Origin: Synaphobranchus kaupii
Lineage: Eukaryota > Chordata > Actinopteri > Anguilliformes > Synaphobranchidae
DNA: 64,000 nt
Direction: 5' to 3'
Assembly (NCBI GenBank): GCA_029718625.1
Contig: CM056389.1
Location: 14,289,723-14,353,722 of the forward strand
Shown: piece after piece, positions 22,443-35,213 of the stretch
Position numbering within the stretch: the stretch's first letter is position 1
Layout: each line of letters starts with the position of its first letter
Program-made: the position numbers and the translations under genes
Notes under the pieces: generated by a model
Databases searched by the model: none
What the model was told of the DNA's origin: nothing
What the model saw: only the letters and a program-made list of their open reading frames with translations

Positions 22443-24695
22443 AATAAACTACACTGTCCTCTTGTCACCTGCTCTGTGTACATTTCCTTTTCCTCTTCAC
22501 TGCCTGGCTTGACACCTGCACTGCGTATTTGCTTTTACACTTGGGTGACTCAGGTGGAAGTCAGGGAATGCATCCATCTGAGAAAATCACCGGTTCTTCG
22601 GGGACGGGAGGTCAAACGCTGGTGAGTCCCAAGTTTTGACAGTGGGACCCAAAAAAGTTTGAACTGCCATCGCTGTCAGAGAGTGACTCTCACCACAACG
22701 CAGTTAACCCTGTCCACCTCAGCCAGCAACCAGTCCCACCGCCACCCACATAACACCAATATGCGAAGCTGAGCCCAGAAAGACTACAATAGGTCATCTC
22801 CCAAGTTACTGAGCATGCGAAAAAAAGACAAGCTTATTATCCCTTTCTATAGGCAGCTCTGTATTACCGCTAAAGTACTACCTGGAATAGACTGCGAGCG
22901 TGACAGGCAAAATCTCTGTGGGTTTTTCAAGTGGAGAATTGAACCATAAAATGCTCTCACAACATCACAAAAACCATCAGGTACTAGAAATCTAGGAGGC
23001 ACATAGGAATCACACTGGCCATTTTATCCATGGAAGTTATTCCATCAATATATACACACCATTACTATCTAACAATACTAAAATAAGTGTGCGCACACAC
23101 GCACACACTTAAAATAAGATGCACACACATAATTTAAAGCCATACCTTCAGATTGAAGTCAAATATGAGCACCAAATTTCAGAAAGCACACTGATGTTTT
23201 ATTTGTATTTCAAAAAATACATTACTTTGACCCCTGGAAATATCACAATAGTAAGTATAAGCTTGGAAAAATAAGTACTTTTGTAAAGGAGAAAATCCTT
23301 CACAAAAACTAAACTTATTAGGTAAATGCAAAGTATGCACATAGAGCGTCTTTATATATCGCTATCAAGCAAGTCATATTGTATGGATGCATTAATCGGA
23401 TGGGTTTTGACACATGAAGGCCATCAAAACATATAAACAAGAAGGAAATAGTCAATGCAGGTCACACCTCTAGCCATAATGTGATATTAAATCTTAAAGA
23501 GATTGCCTTCATGGGCCAAAACATTTCTCAAGGTTTCATCCAAACTGCCTGTATCATTCATAGGCAGACACAGCAACAGACAGACAAACGAACACAAGGG
23601 GATGCTTACATAACCATAGCCAGTCCGGAGATGTACCTATCCTACAAAAAAAAGAAAAAAAGCTGTTCTGATGTGACCTGGTTCTGTTGTGCCCTCAAGC
23701 AAGGTCTGGCTGCAGCCTTTAAGCTGGCCTGGCTTAGTTAGGAACAGGAGTTGAATTAATGCTCCAGCATATCCGCACCCAGGGCCAGACCAAGGTCTTC
23801 CCCGCTGCTCAAAAACATGCCCTCGTCAAACGAGCCAACAAAGGCAGATGTCACCTGCGACGATAACAGCTCTCCTCTTCAAGGCTCGTTCTCCGACACC
23901 TGTTTGTTATCGAGTTCCTGTTTACCTTCTAACCACGGTCAGCCCCGGAGCAGGAAAGCGGACGAGCCCCGTCTGGTTTTTTCCTCAAACTTTCTCTGGC
24001 GCGGGGAGCGCTGCATCATGGGTAAACCGGTGAACACAGGCTAAGGACGAGGCAGACAGCAGTCAAGGGCCACTGTTCCTGTTCCTGGCTCGCATCCCAG
24101 GTTTGTTTAAAGAGCGGCCTCTCGCTTTCCCATTAAAACCGGAATAATGAAATAGCGGGATTGGAGGGAAACACCTGTGTTTTAACAACCCCTCTGTACA
24201 TACGCACATCTGCTCGAACACATACATAAATACACAGACGCATAAACTACAACCGATATGTGCAGCCAGCAACATCAATATCCAATGATATGTGAATAGT
24301 TTGGGAAAAGAGTTCCTAAAGAAGTGTGTCTTTGCAAGAAGGCTAGTTGACTACTGGAAAATAGGACTACATCTCCTAGCTGGATGCTGAGGGAGTGGTA
24401 CATTGCAAGACTCGTGTGCCAAACATTAGGAGTCATCTTATTAATATGCCAGACAATTACGATATTTACGACACGTTTGGTATTTGAAATGACCAACATT
24501 ATAGGTGCCATTCCAAAGACATACTCATAATATTTTATCATAAACAGATAAAATATGTATCTTATTGTATTATGCTAACAATAGCCTAACATGATCAAAG
24601 TTATTTGTCGGTAGATGTTGGGTTACGAATTACATTTTTTGTGTTACATATATTAGGCTGCATTACAAATGTGTGGACAACCAAGAGCACAATTT
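22443..24695. other. Unique non-coding DNA
   Basis: Contains a small CA-rich patch at about 23091-23131. Nothing else identifiable. Confidence 0.5.
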
Positions 24696-24790
24696 TACGC
24701 ACAATTACAATTACAATTCAGTCATTTAGCAAAGGCTTTCAGTCAAGGTACATTTCACATGGTAAACAAACACATAGCTAAGCGCCACCA
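24696..24790. repeat. Possible degenerate teleost interspersed repeat
   Basis: ACAATTACAATTACAATTCA followed by CATTTAGCAAAGGCTTTCA resembles the teleost ATTTAGCAGACGCTTTTATCC repeat. The similarity is partial and boundaries are uncertain. Confidence 0.4.
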
Positions 24791-25269
24791 TCAAGGTGCA
24801 TGCCTCAAGATCTGCGAGATAAAGGGAGAGAAGCCTTCTTTTTTATAGATGGAAACGTCGAGTTAAATGGAACCATTGAGGCGAAATTAGAAAAGCGGAG
24901 TTTTGAGACATTTTTGGACAACAGCCAGTGAATAAGCCTTTGTGACTGATTGGGGAAGGTCGTTCTGCCAGAGGGAGGGGGGGGGGGGGGTTGAGTGAGG
25001 GCAGAGAGGAGCCGGCTGGTGAGAGGTTGCTGAATGGAGAGGTGTGCTGGGGGTGTATGGAAATAGGGAGGGGGAGGGCCATTCACAGTTTAAACAACGA
25101 CTGGAAGTCAGTGTTCAAAAGCGGCGCGGCATGTGTTAATCTTAGCAGGTAGCAAACCTGGCACGCAGCAGCATTCCAACATAACATAACATGATATAAC
25201 GTTACTACATAACATCACTAGGCAAGCCTAATACAGTTTGTGGTATTTTAAAAATGTCAATACACAGGG
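24791..25269. other. Unique non-coding DNA with G14 run
   Basis: A run of 14 G lies at 24977-24990 inside a purine-rich segment. No gene was recognised. Confidence 0.5.
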
Positions 25270-25445
25270 TTATCTCGGCGGCGTGGCTCCCGCGACCTGC
25301 TCGAGCACCACCGACATGCTCATTGGGAGCCGCGACGTTGGCGGTTCGAAAATCGGCCGCGGGACCGTCGTCGCCCGTCTCTCCCTCTCTCTCTCGCTCC
25401 CATTCTCTCTACACTGTGCTGTTCAATAAAGCTGAAAAACCTAGA
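25270..25445 (+). mobile_element. Possible tRNA-derived SINE fragment
   Basis: A B-box-like GGTTCGAAAATC (25343-25354) is followed by a GCCGCGGGACC segment, a CT-rich stretch and a 3' end with CAATAAAGCTGAAAAA. This order resembles a fish SINE I recall, but no A-box or target-site duplication was found. Confidence 0.4.
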
Positions 25446-26230
25446 AATATAACTTGATGACAAAATGACAATTTTTTAAAACTGAATCAATCTGAATTGA
25501 ATCAATTCAATCTCTCAAATATAAGCACCACTGAAACTCAAGAGCATGTACTCCAGAGGAATTTGCCAGTGACCATGACTATTTCCCACATTACTAGCCG
25601 CTGGGTACTGTAGAAGAGCTAGCGCCAAACAGAATGGAGATTACTCTCTCAATGACAGAAAGTCTGTAGGTGCCTGCCATTTCATTGGTAGGAACTATTT
25701 ATGCTAATGAAGTGCTAATTGGTAACCAATGAGCTCGTTGCGTGTTAGAGAAACTCATTGTGAAATTGGTTTATAATGAGGTCATCGTTTCATGGGTTTT
25801 GCATTTGTTCTGACCTTTGGACAAATCTGTTGTCACACGGTCAGACTGTGTGCTATTGCAGTCAACAGTCCTTTCACAAATTTTTTGCGTAATTTGCAGT
25901 CCTTGGTAAGGTACACTATAATTCACTGATGTTCTCATACATTTTTAAAATGTTTATAAAACACATTGACATTAAGATAATAAAGACATATTTGTCCATA
26001 TATTTATAAACTATTGTGTTTTGTACTGATACGCACGGTAATTTGTACTCTGTTAATTGTGACAATTATTCAGTGCGGTTTCCACACAGTTTCATATGTT
26101 CGCTAATAAAAACACGGCTTCTTCCATCGGTTATATAAAGTGCACGTCTGCCAAACCCTACTGCAAAATGCATCATAAACTCATACAGCTGGGTGAAAAA
26201 AAATTATAAACCAAGGGAATATCTCGTTCC
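25446..26230. other. Unique AT-rich non-coding DNA
   Basis: The segment 25630-25800 has many CATT/TAAT/AATTGG words and CCAAT boxes (for example TTGGTAACCAATGAG near 25719). This would fit an enhancer but is unproven. Confidence 0.45.
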
Positions 26231-27110
26231 GGTTAATGTGCTGTTCCCCGGCTCTCCGGCGCATGCGTCCTTTTCAAGCTGCGCTCCGTACAGCGCAGCG
26301 CCCCCCCCCCCCCCCCCCCCCCGCTGCGGCACTGCGCTGGTGGGGGGGTGGGGCTCTCCTGGGTACACGCCCCCGGGGAGACTGGTGGGTGTGTGCAGCA
26401 GCTGGGCCCTTGCATCAATAGAAAGGGAGAAATAACAGAGCTTCCTTTGGCAAATGAAGGGGGGATGAGGGGTTGGGTGAACCAATGGCGCGCATCTGAT
26501 TCATTTATTTATTTATTTTACAAGATTCTTGCTTCTAAGAACCGAAACTACGGAAACCAACGCAGCAGGAAATACCTTTGGGGAATAAGCAGAATGCCAA
26601 CGCCCGTCACACTCATCTTAAGGTATTGTGCGGCGCAATTGAATTACGTTCAATTAAAACGGCTCGCCACAAATACACGTGTGAACACACGAAAAGGCTC
26701 ACTGGCTCTGCCCCTCTGGAGTAGGCCGCGCAGCGACGGGAACTGCGCCAAGTCTGGGCCGAGTGGCAGCGGTGTTCAGCGGGCCAGAGAGGACAAGGGG
26801 GTTATAGGCACGGGTCCAATGCGGCACTTGCCAAAAAAACCGCACTGGGGCAATGCATGATCTATGGCCGTTAGTGGATTATGACATCGAAAGGATTGAA
26901 GTCCTCCATCAAGCAAATACAGGTTGCCTGGGGGGCGGGCACGGACTGCCTTATCTCTGGCTGGAGGGCGCCTCGGCGGTGTAAAAGCTCCATGTAATTC
27001 ATGCCCGTTCTGGCCAGGGGCCGCGGCAAAGCCTCGGAAACGCTCTTTATCCCCCGATCTACTCCCGCCGCCTGTCACTCTGCCAGTCACCGCGTTCCAT
27101 TTCATTTACC
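26231..27110. other. GC- and CpG-rich block
   Basis: CpG-dense at about 26240-26400 and 26720-27080, separated by an AT-rich piece. Frames on both strands are open but show no recognised protein. Confidence 0.5.
26294..26328. repeat. Poly-C tract flanked by 7-bp inverted repeats
   Basis: CGCAGCG (26294-26300) precedes 21 C (26301-26321), and CGCTGCG (26322-26328) follows. The arms are perfectly complementary, so the C-tract would lie in the loop of a GC-rich hairpin. Confidence 0.9.
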
Positions 27111-28930
27111 TCCAGTAGCGGGGATGAAAAAACCCCAAAGGGCGTCGACACGTAATGCTAATGGGAGGAAATTAGAAAATGAAAAAGATGCGATAAAAGT
27201 GACTAAAACGGTGGGGAAGGAGAGAAAGTAGGACACGCATTATGGAAGAAAAAGCACTTGTGCTTCCTATGCTCACACTAATGAGAAAGAAAAAAAGAAA
27301 AATAAAACGTCCTTTCAGCGATGATTTATCTTTACTTCAGATTTAAATCGGATTTCAGATTTAGGCATTTCTGTCATTCCGGGAGTGCATTTGCTCCGAA
27401 GATCAAGGAGTAATTTAGGTAAAATCTAGACAAAGTCAGAAATGAACAATAAATCCAAATCGGAAAGAAATCAGACGGGCAGTCAATATGAAGAAGAGCA
27501 ACATAATAAAAGTGGACTAGACTGTAGTGGAATACTGCATTGGCTAATGAGTGCCTTTCAGGGACAAAAGGCCAACAGAATACGAGTTTAACTGAAACGG
27601 CTTCCATAGCTCTGACATAGTGACACTTTCAAGTGCTTTAACAAGCGGCGTCTAAACAACGGTACATAGGCCTATACGTGTAGTTATTTAATTGTCTCTG
27701 CGAGCTGACAGGTATCCAGGGCCACAGAGCTTAGGAGATCCAGGTGCGAAAACACCAACAACAATTTGCAAGTACAAGTGCATAATTCACAATAACACAA
27801 TGTAACCTCAAAATCCTACAGCGGCCGAGAGCATAAGTGAATATAAATCCAGATTATACAATGTGCTTGAGAAATGGCCTACTGGTGCCACAGCTTGCCT
27901 GGCTAATAGAAAGTATGTCTCGGTAGGAGTTTTATCCCGCTGGCTATAAACCTTCGCAATGAAAAATAATTTGTTGGTATTGTTTTTTTTTTAACACAAA
28001 TACGCTCCGTTGCTAATGTTGTCCTATTGATTGTGCGGTAAGGTCGTACACTTTTAACGCACACCGTCGCACGTATAATATGTCCTGCACTTTCTATCTG
28101 TGAAGAGCGAGGAATGAAAGTCGACCTCCGCGGACACTAAGAGAGAGGACATTATCGCTTTGCCTGACGACAGACTCTGTGCTTCTTACTGATATCACTT
28201 TCCTTATCCCAGATGGCGCTGAACATATTTGTATCAGGCCCCCAATGTTCATATTCTAGGCCCCTAAGTTGCGCATACAGCAAACATACAGGCCGTGCTG
28301 TGGCATATCGCCGTCTCCACATGATTACAGCCAGCGGCTAAATCAAGGCGAACGACCTCAACAGGCTACAAGCCGCTCAGGCAGTGAATCGGATTGAAGG
28401 GATATACTTCTTTTCCTCCCCGAGTGCATGCGCGTTTTCCAAAGATGTAAAATTTGGAGCAACGGTACAGTAATAAAGGTTGGCCAAGCAGAGCACAGGG
28501 GTGAATAACGAGAAAGGCCTGTTGATGCTTGGAACAGCAAACGGGATCCATTCCAGACCCTGGCACAGTGCTTCCCATATGAAATGCGGCAAGCTCAATA
28601 TCACTGCAGGCAAGCAAGGCAGGGGAGGCATATCTGAGCAGAGTGTATGCGCTTTAAAGACCAGGCGGAACAAAAACACGGTAGATGAACTCTGCATCCC
28701 AGACAACACACAACTGCCTTTGAATAACAATGCAGCGGAAAGGTCATTACTTTGACAGTTCTGTTCACCTTGCGATAAACAAATCTGCGGGCAAAATATT
28801 TTTTTATGAATATTAACTGTGTATAACCGAACTGAAAACCCTGCGTGTGTTCTTGCCTGGCCCCTGGCATCATCAACACATCCTCAATCATGCAGCTGTG
28901 AGACTTGACAGCAGTAGCTGTGGCATGATA
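27111..28930. other. Unique non-coding DNA
   Basis: A-rich patch at about 27285-27306. No gene, RNA or transposon end was recognised. Confidence 0.5.
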
Positions 28931-29629
<699 letters not shown>

Positions 29630-29700
29630 GATGACAAATGACAGGCCTTGCTGGGCTGAAGGGCCTGTTCCCATCATCAAACATTCTTATGTTCTCATGA
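29630..29700. repeat. Possible interspersed-repeat end
   Basis: GCTGGGCTGAAGGGCCTGTT followed by CATTCTTATGTTCTCATG resembles a 3' repeat motif common in fish genomes. The identification is from memory and the family is not known. Confidence 0.35.
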
Positions 29701-32700
29701 GGAGTCGTCTGCAAGTGGGCGACAACGCTCCAGCGTGCAAATATTTATCAAAGGGTTTCCCAGAGGGCTAGAGCAAACACAAACGTAAACACAAATGCAG
29801 AGACAGGTTTATTTGCCTGCCTCTCCAGTCCTAATCAGACCTTGCTTTGTCACATACAGAAAGCCTTGTCGGGGTTCTTGGTTAGCGGATGTTTCATTTC
29901 TTCTCCTGTAAATAAGGAAGAGGCGACTTTCCTTTATCTAAAGAAGCACTTTCACAGTGAGCAGTCCGGATTGAAGCCGAGTCATAACACCTGAGTACAT
30001 CACATTGTGTACCGCCAAGCTCATTTCAAAACAACTGGTCTTTGAAACTGTAGCCGAGCGAACCGTCTTGTCCGTTTTAAAAGTGTATGCAACAGCTTAG
30101 TGCACAGTGAATGCGGGTGGGTCTTATACTGTAACTGACAAATAAGCAAAAACAGTAAGACTAGTCTCAACACCAGACGCATCTGGAAAGGGAAGTTACC
30201 GTTTATGAGATTACAGCTTCCTGTAATCTGATGGCATTCTACCAGGTTTTAGCCAATGTTATGGTCATAGGTCACCGATTTAGTTAAGGGTAAAATCGAC
30301 AACCTCCATTTGCTATAAGTATTTTCTGTCATACTCAAATGCCAGTGAAGTTGCCAAAGGTCTTTGCAGTCCTACCCCATGCATTATGTTGTAAATATTT
30401 GATGCGAAAACCCACTTGAATTCACTATGCGGATTCACTATGGATTTTTGTGAAAAACTTATTATTCTTGTATTTAATAATGGAACGACCGCAGAACACA
30501 GGATGGAGTACTAAAAAATTACATTATCCATTGGATCTGTGGTTCTTAATGCCTTTCAGAAACATTTTAAAGGTTGCTGTAAAACAGCTTATTACAGGCA
30601 AAGATTGATTACACCATAAATGTCTCTTAATCAGCTATATAGTACATTTATAAAAATTACACTAAACAAAGAACTTTAAATTGCTTTAGCAGACTGTCAA
30701 TGACCATGGCACAACATTAGCAAGCACAGGTTTACCCTCAATTCCAAATGTCATTTGCTAGCACAATTATGATTCAAAACACGTGGCCAAGTCTACAAGG
30801 AATTGGTAATGAAGATAGCACGTCCGGAAAATATTTCATTGCAGACCTTGAGCATGTGTGGTTCTAAGGAAGACAGCAACGCATAAGTGTTAACCCAGAA
30901 ATGTAAAGTCTGGAGAAATTATACCAGGAGGAGTAGGAAAAAGAAAAAGCTCTCCAGAGAAGGGCCTGGATCGTCATAAAAGAAAGACAGGAAGCATGTC
31001 AGTGTCGTCAAATGAGGATGCTCAAAATACTGCAGGGTCTGAATACATATCATAAGCATATCCTCATAAGAGTTAAACCCATCTCAAGCAACACTGTTTT
31101 TATAAACACAAGCCTGAAAATAAAATGGTTACTGAACCCATACTTGAACCCATTAAGGCATAATCCTGGTTGCTTCGGTAAGGTGACCCTTAGGAGTGTT
31201 TTTCCAAGAGAATTACTGAAACGGAAGTAACAGAACTCAAACAGAGTGGAAGTTGTTTTGTCTAATATATATATATATTTTTTTTTTTTTTTTGTTGCTG
31301 GTATAAGGATACCGACTTTACTGTGATTGGTATCGTCTGTGGATTTCCAGAAGACTGATTGAATCTTCATTGAATTCAAGATTGATTGAAAATGAAAGGA
31401 AATCACTTCTGGCCTAAATACGGGCCGGTGCTAGTTATGGGGCTAAAGAGTTAATTTATTATAGCATCAGGACCATATTGGTCTTGTTCTGCTAGCGATA
31501 GGGTGGGTTTAAGTCATTCAAGATTCCTTGGAGTCGTACTATGTTAGTTCCTATGTACTATGTTAGTTCCTATCTACATTAGTTCCTAGCAGCTACTAGT
31601 TTTTGTCAGTGAGAGATCTGCTTGTTCTTTGTTTGGTACAGTTAATTTTAAAAGATGTAAAATTGCTCAAAAGTTTTTGGCAGAAATAAATTTGTTCCTA
31701 CCTCTCGCCCAGTTATTAATAAATAATAACTTTATTTCATGTCAACCAATGACTAGCTACTTCTGACAATGCCCGTGCCGACTGATGTCGATGTAGAAAA
31801 ATACCCTCTTGCGCGAAAGGCTTTTCAATATTACCGTCCAATCACACACACACACCTGCCACGTGAGGGTCTTTGTTTTCCATCTCTCTCTGAGAGAACG
31901 ACGCGGAGGGGAACGGACCACAATCCTTTTCCCTCGGGTCATTCAGCTGGAAATTGCACCCCGGCTTAGGGTTCCCCATTTGCACTCCTGTCTCGACTCG
32001 CAGAGAGAAGCGGAGTGCATATTTGCTGCGCGCATATTCCCCCTCGAGTCAGTCAGAATGTTTTTGCTAATGCTATTCAGTTATTTTCCCCCTTTTGTTT
32101 GTGTGGCAGGCTAAGCAGCTTGAAACTATGCGATGTGGGGTTAAGAGTTTTGCTTACAGTAGCAGATCCTGTGTCAGCAGCCAGCGCGGTTTTGAGGAGC
32201 TTAAGGCAGAAAACTGTTCTATTGTGTAAAATAATTACACATGGTGCTGTATATAACTGATAATTATAGGAGAGTGAATATCCCCACGTTTATGGCTCAA
32301 CACGAGAGGACTTAAAGCCTCATCTTATGCATCTTCCCGCTCATAAAACAATGCACAAAACGGCTTTTAAAATCATCAAGGCCATGCGCAAACGGTGTCT
32401 TCAAATGCTCAGGTGAAAAAATCGAATGTAGTTGAATGTCTTGAATGTAGTCTTCCCTCCGGTAGGTTACGGGGGCGAAAGACTACTGTAAACACTAGCT
32501 AACTCCTCACGTATTAGATGTGCTTTTTATTTTTCCTAACCATTTTTCATCTTTTAGAATTCTCTTCTAACATTTCTAACACAATATTTTTATAGACCCA
32601 GCCAGAAACAGTCAGACCGGTCAACCATGTGCCAAAATATCGCACGGCTTATTACCATGTACTATAATCGCCTGCACTATTTTAATGGTGGTTTAGCTTT

Positions 32701-33430
32701 TTCCTTTGTCTTCTGACAAAATCATATAATTTGTAACAAGTATGTTCTTTTAGGGTTACGAGTTGTGTGCTTTAATTTACAGTTTTTCTAATTAGCGTAA
32801 AAATATGCAGCAGTTTTTCCTTGACATTTGCATTTTTCTTTCATGTAAAAACCTTTCGTACGAGTGCCATTTACAGTACACAGACATACTGCTCCAAAGC
32901 AAAAATCCAGCTTGTATCTGACATTAAGACAAGGTTTAAGGCTAAACCATCGAAGTGTCCATGATTCGGTCAGTGTGTTTAATCAGACTACCCCATATTT
33001 ATTCAAACTGTTGAAACAGTGTCAAGAACCTACCCGGGGGGTTCATGTTGAAATCCCATTCTTAATTAAGGTAGTTGCAGAGGAGAGATATATTTAACAT
33101 CCCTCTCTGTATAAACTAATACTCTGGAGTGACACTGGCCCAAGATAAAACCAACAGACAGGATATTGTTTTAACAAGGAATCCATAGCATAGGCACTTC
33201 CACATTAATTTAAGCCAGGAAGCACACAGTGGAGGTAAAGAGGACATTTTCCATTTTGTCTCCAGTCCTTCTCTACAGCCAAAGGCAGGAGTCTATGGGA
33301 GATGCCTGCAGTCTCTTCTCCATCAATATAAATCAGTCATTAATCAGCAGTGATATGCCCCTGTGTAATCGTTCGGCTCTTGCAACCTTACCATCTGGAA
33401 CACATCTGAGTCGCTTACTCTCTCTAATCT
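29701..33430. other. Unique AT-rich non-coding DNA
   Basis: Contains a (TA)n plus T-run at about 31263-31293 and a 19-bp unit repeated twice at about 31537-31574. Short frames show no family features. Confidence 0.5.
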
Positions 33431-33790
33431 GATGTTCCCAACAACAATTCTTTCTCCTCCTCGTCCTCTTTGCCATCTCGCGCTCTCACTCGCCGTTCTC
33501 GCTTTCCTCGCTCCGCGCATTTCCTCCGCCACGCCTGACGTCCGACTGGTTTCCCTCGTCCGTTACGGCTGCCGCTTTCCGCCCGTTCCGGCTTCTAGCC
33601 GGCTAGCTTCCGGCGTTCCGCCGCCAACGTCGGCGTGCGTCGGGGCTTCTCGGCCTTACGAGCTTTCCGGGGTCCGAGGCCAGAGTTTCGTGCTATTGTT
33701 GGATCAGAACCGGAAGGCCCTGGTGGCGCTAGGCCCGATCGTTGCCCATGCCGGCCCGCTGAGTACGGCCCTCGTCTCCTGACGTGAGTC
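33431..33790. other. CpG-rich block
   Basis: CpG-dense DNA within AT-rich surroundings. A 116-residue plus frame (33432-33782) begins with a hydrophobic segment (LALSLAVLAFLA) that resembles a signal peptide. The remainder matches no family I know, and C/G-rich DNA gives such frames by chance. Treated as non-coding. Confidence 0.5.
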
Positions 33791-34950
33791 AGAGGCGGGG
33801 GAGCAGGTGAGCCAGCCAATTATTCTCCCTCGTCCTTCGCTTCGTGGCTGTAAACACCCTGTCGTAAACCTTCTCAATCCCTGGTCAGCTCCAAAACCGG
33901 GGAGATGGAGATCTCACAGATTGAGCTGTCACAGACAGAGGCCTGCGAATGGAAGACTTCTAAGGCTTCTCTCAAACCCCCCCACTATGCTCTGTATAGC
34001 ACACCCCCTACCATTAGACATTTATTTATTTATAAAATGCAATTTCCTAAAAAGGAATCTGCATTAACCCGAGTGATCTTCCCACTCTCTTTTTTCACTT
34101 TTTTATTCACAACTCCACGTATTCACAGGTGGCACAATAAGAGAGAAGGCGTGTGCAAATGCCTCATCTTTAAAAACATAACATTTAAAAACATTTTACA
34201 TTACTGCCAGCGCGGCTGCAGAACGAAGGCAAACATGAACATCAAAACCGATAACAAAACAAAACAAAACAAACGCGAGACATACTGGTCTTTAACGCTA
34301 TTACCTGCAAAAACTGAATTAATTTCCATCTACCCTTTTGTAACATTCTCAGCGTAGCAGCCTCATTCCACCTGTCTGCTCTATAGCCCCGGTGCCCAAT
34401 GTCTGGAAAGACAATTTACAGCGCTGGAAAGCCTTCCTGATCGGGCGCTGTAGAGGGAAAGCCAGGTGCGGCTAAAGGTTGAGTCATGCAGAAAGCCTTT
34501 AATCATTTCAATTTCTTCCCCCCGTTCCCTGCGAAGAAGATGTGATAAGACCCGCTGAGAAACTTATTGACAACTTCATTATGGGGCCTTTGGATTTGCC
34601 GAGAAGAAGCAGCTTCTCGGTACAGGCTCTCCCTCGCGGGGAGAAATTGCTACACGAAACCTGACAAATAACAGCTGAGGAGTGGAATATCTTCTGCGTG
34701 GAACATGGGCTCTTTGGTAAAGAATGGCAATGCTGGGGATAGGTGGACTATTCCCTTCAAAACAAAACCACAGGCTCGCACGATGAAGGGGCCTTAGCTA
34801 CAGGGAGATGCACTTTCATTACTCTGATAGTCGATTATTCAGAAGGTCCCAAAATGTGAATGCTCATATTATACTATAAACTGTTTTTCCCCCCTCGTGT
34901 ACGATGTGGAACTGCAGATTTTTCTTTGAAAAAGTTTGAGTTTGAATCTT
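33791..34950. other. Unique non-coding DNA, enhancer-like composition
   Basis: No genes or repeats. The part 34370-34840 has evenly mixed composition without simple repeats and includes TGAGTCA and ATTATGG-type words. It is a candidate conserved element that needs alignment. Confidence 0.45.
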
Positions 34951-35213
34951 TCTGTGCGGAGTTTGCACGTTCTCCACGTGTCCGTGTGGGTTTCCTCCGG
35001 GTACTCCTGTTTCCTCCCACAGTCCAAAGACATGCAGGTTAATTGGAGAGTCGGAGGTATGGGTGTGTGAGTGAATGGTGTGGGCGCCCTGCGTTGGATT
35101 GGCAACCTGTCCAGGAGGTATTCCTACCTCTCGCCCTATGCATGCTGGGATATGATCCAGCCCCCCTGACCAGTAAAAAGCGGGTTAGATAATGGACGGA
35201 TGGATGTATGATG
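34951..35213 (+). mobile_element. LINE-type retrotransposon 3' end
   Basis: Contains, in order, GTGCGGAGTTTGCACGTTCT, TTTCCTCCCACAGTCCAAAG, GACATGCAGGTTAATTGG, a GCCCTGCGTTGGATTGGCAA segment, and a tail of GGACGGATGGATG. I recognise this as the 3' portion of a very common fish and vertebrate LINE family that ends in a GGATG-type simple repeat. The precise clade (L2, Rex or RTE) is not certain. It is 5'-truncated, as is usual. Confidence 0.8.

Noticed and set aside
33432..33782. 116-residue frame with signal-peptide-like start
   Set aside because: Hydrophobic start is compatible with C/T-rich DNA; no recognisable family, no ribosome-context or splice support.
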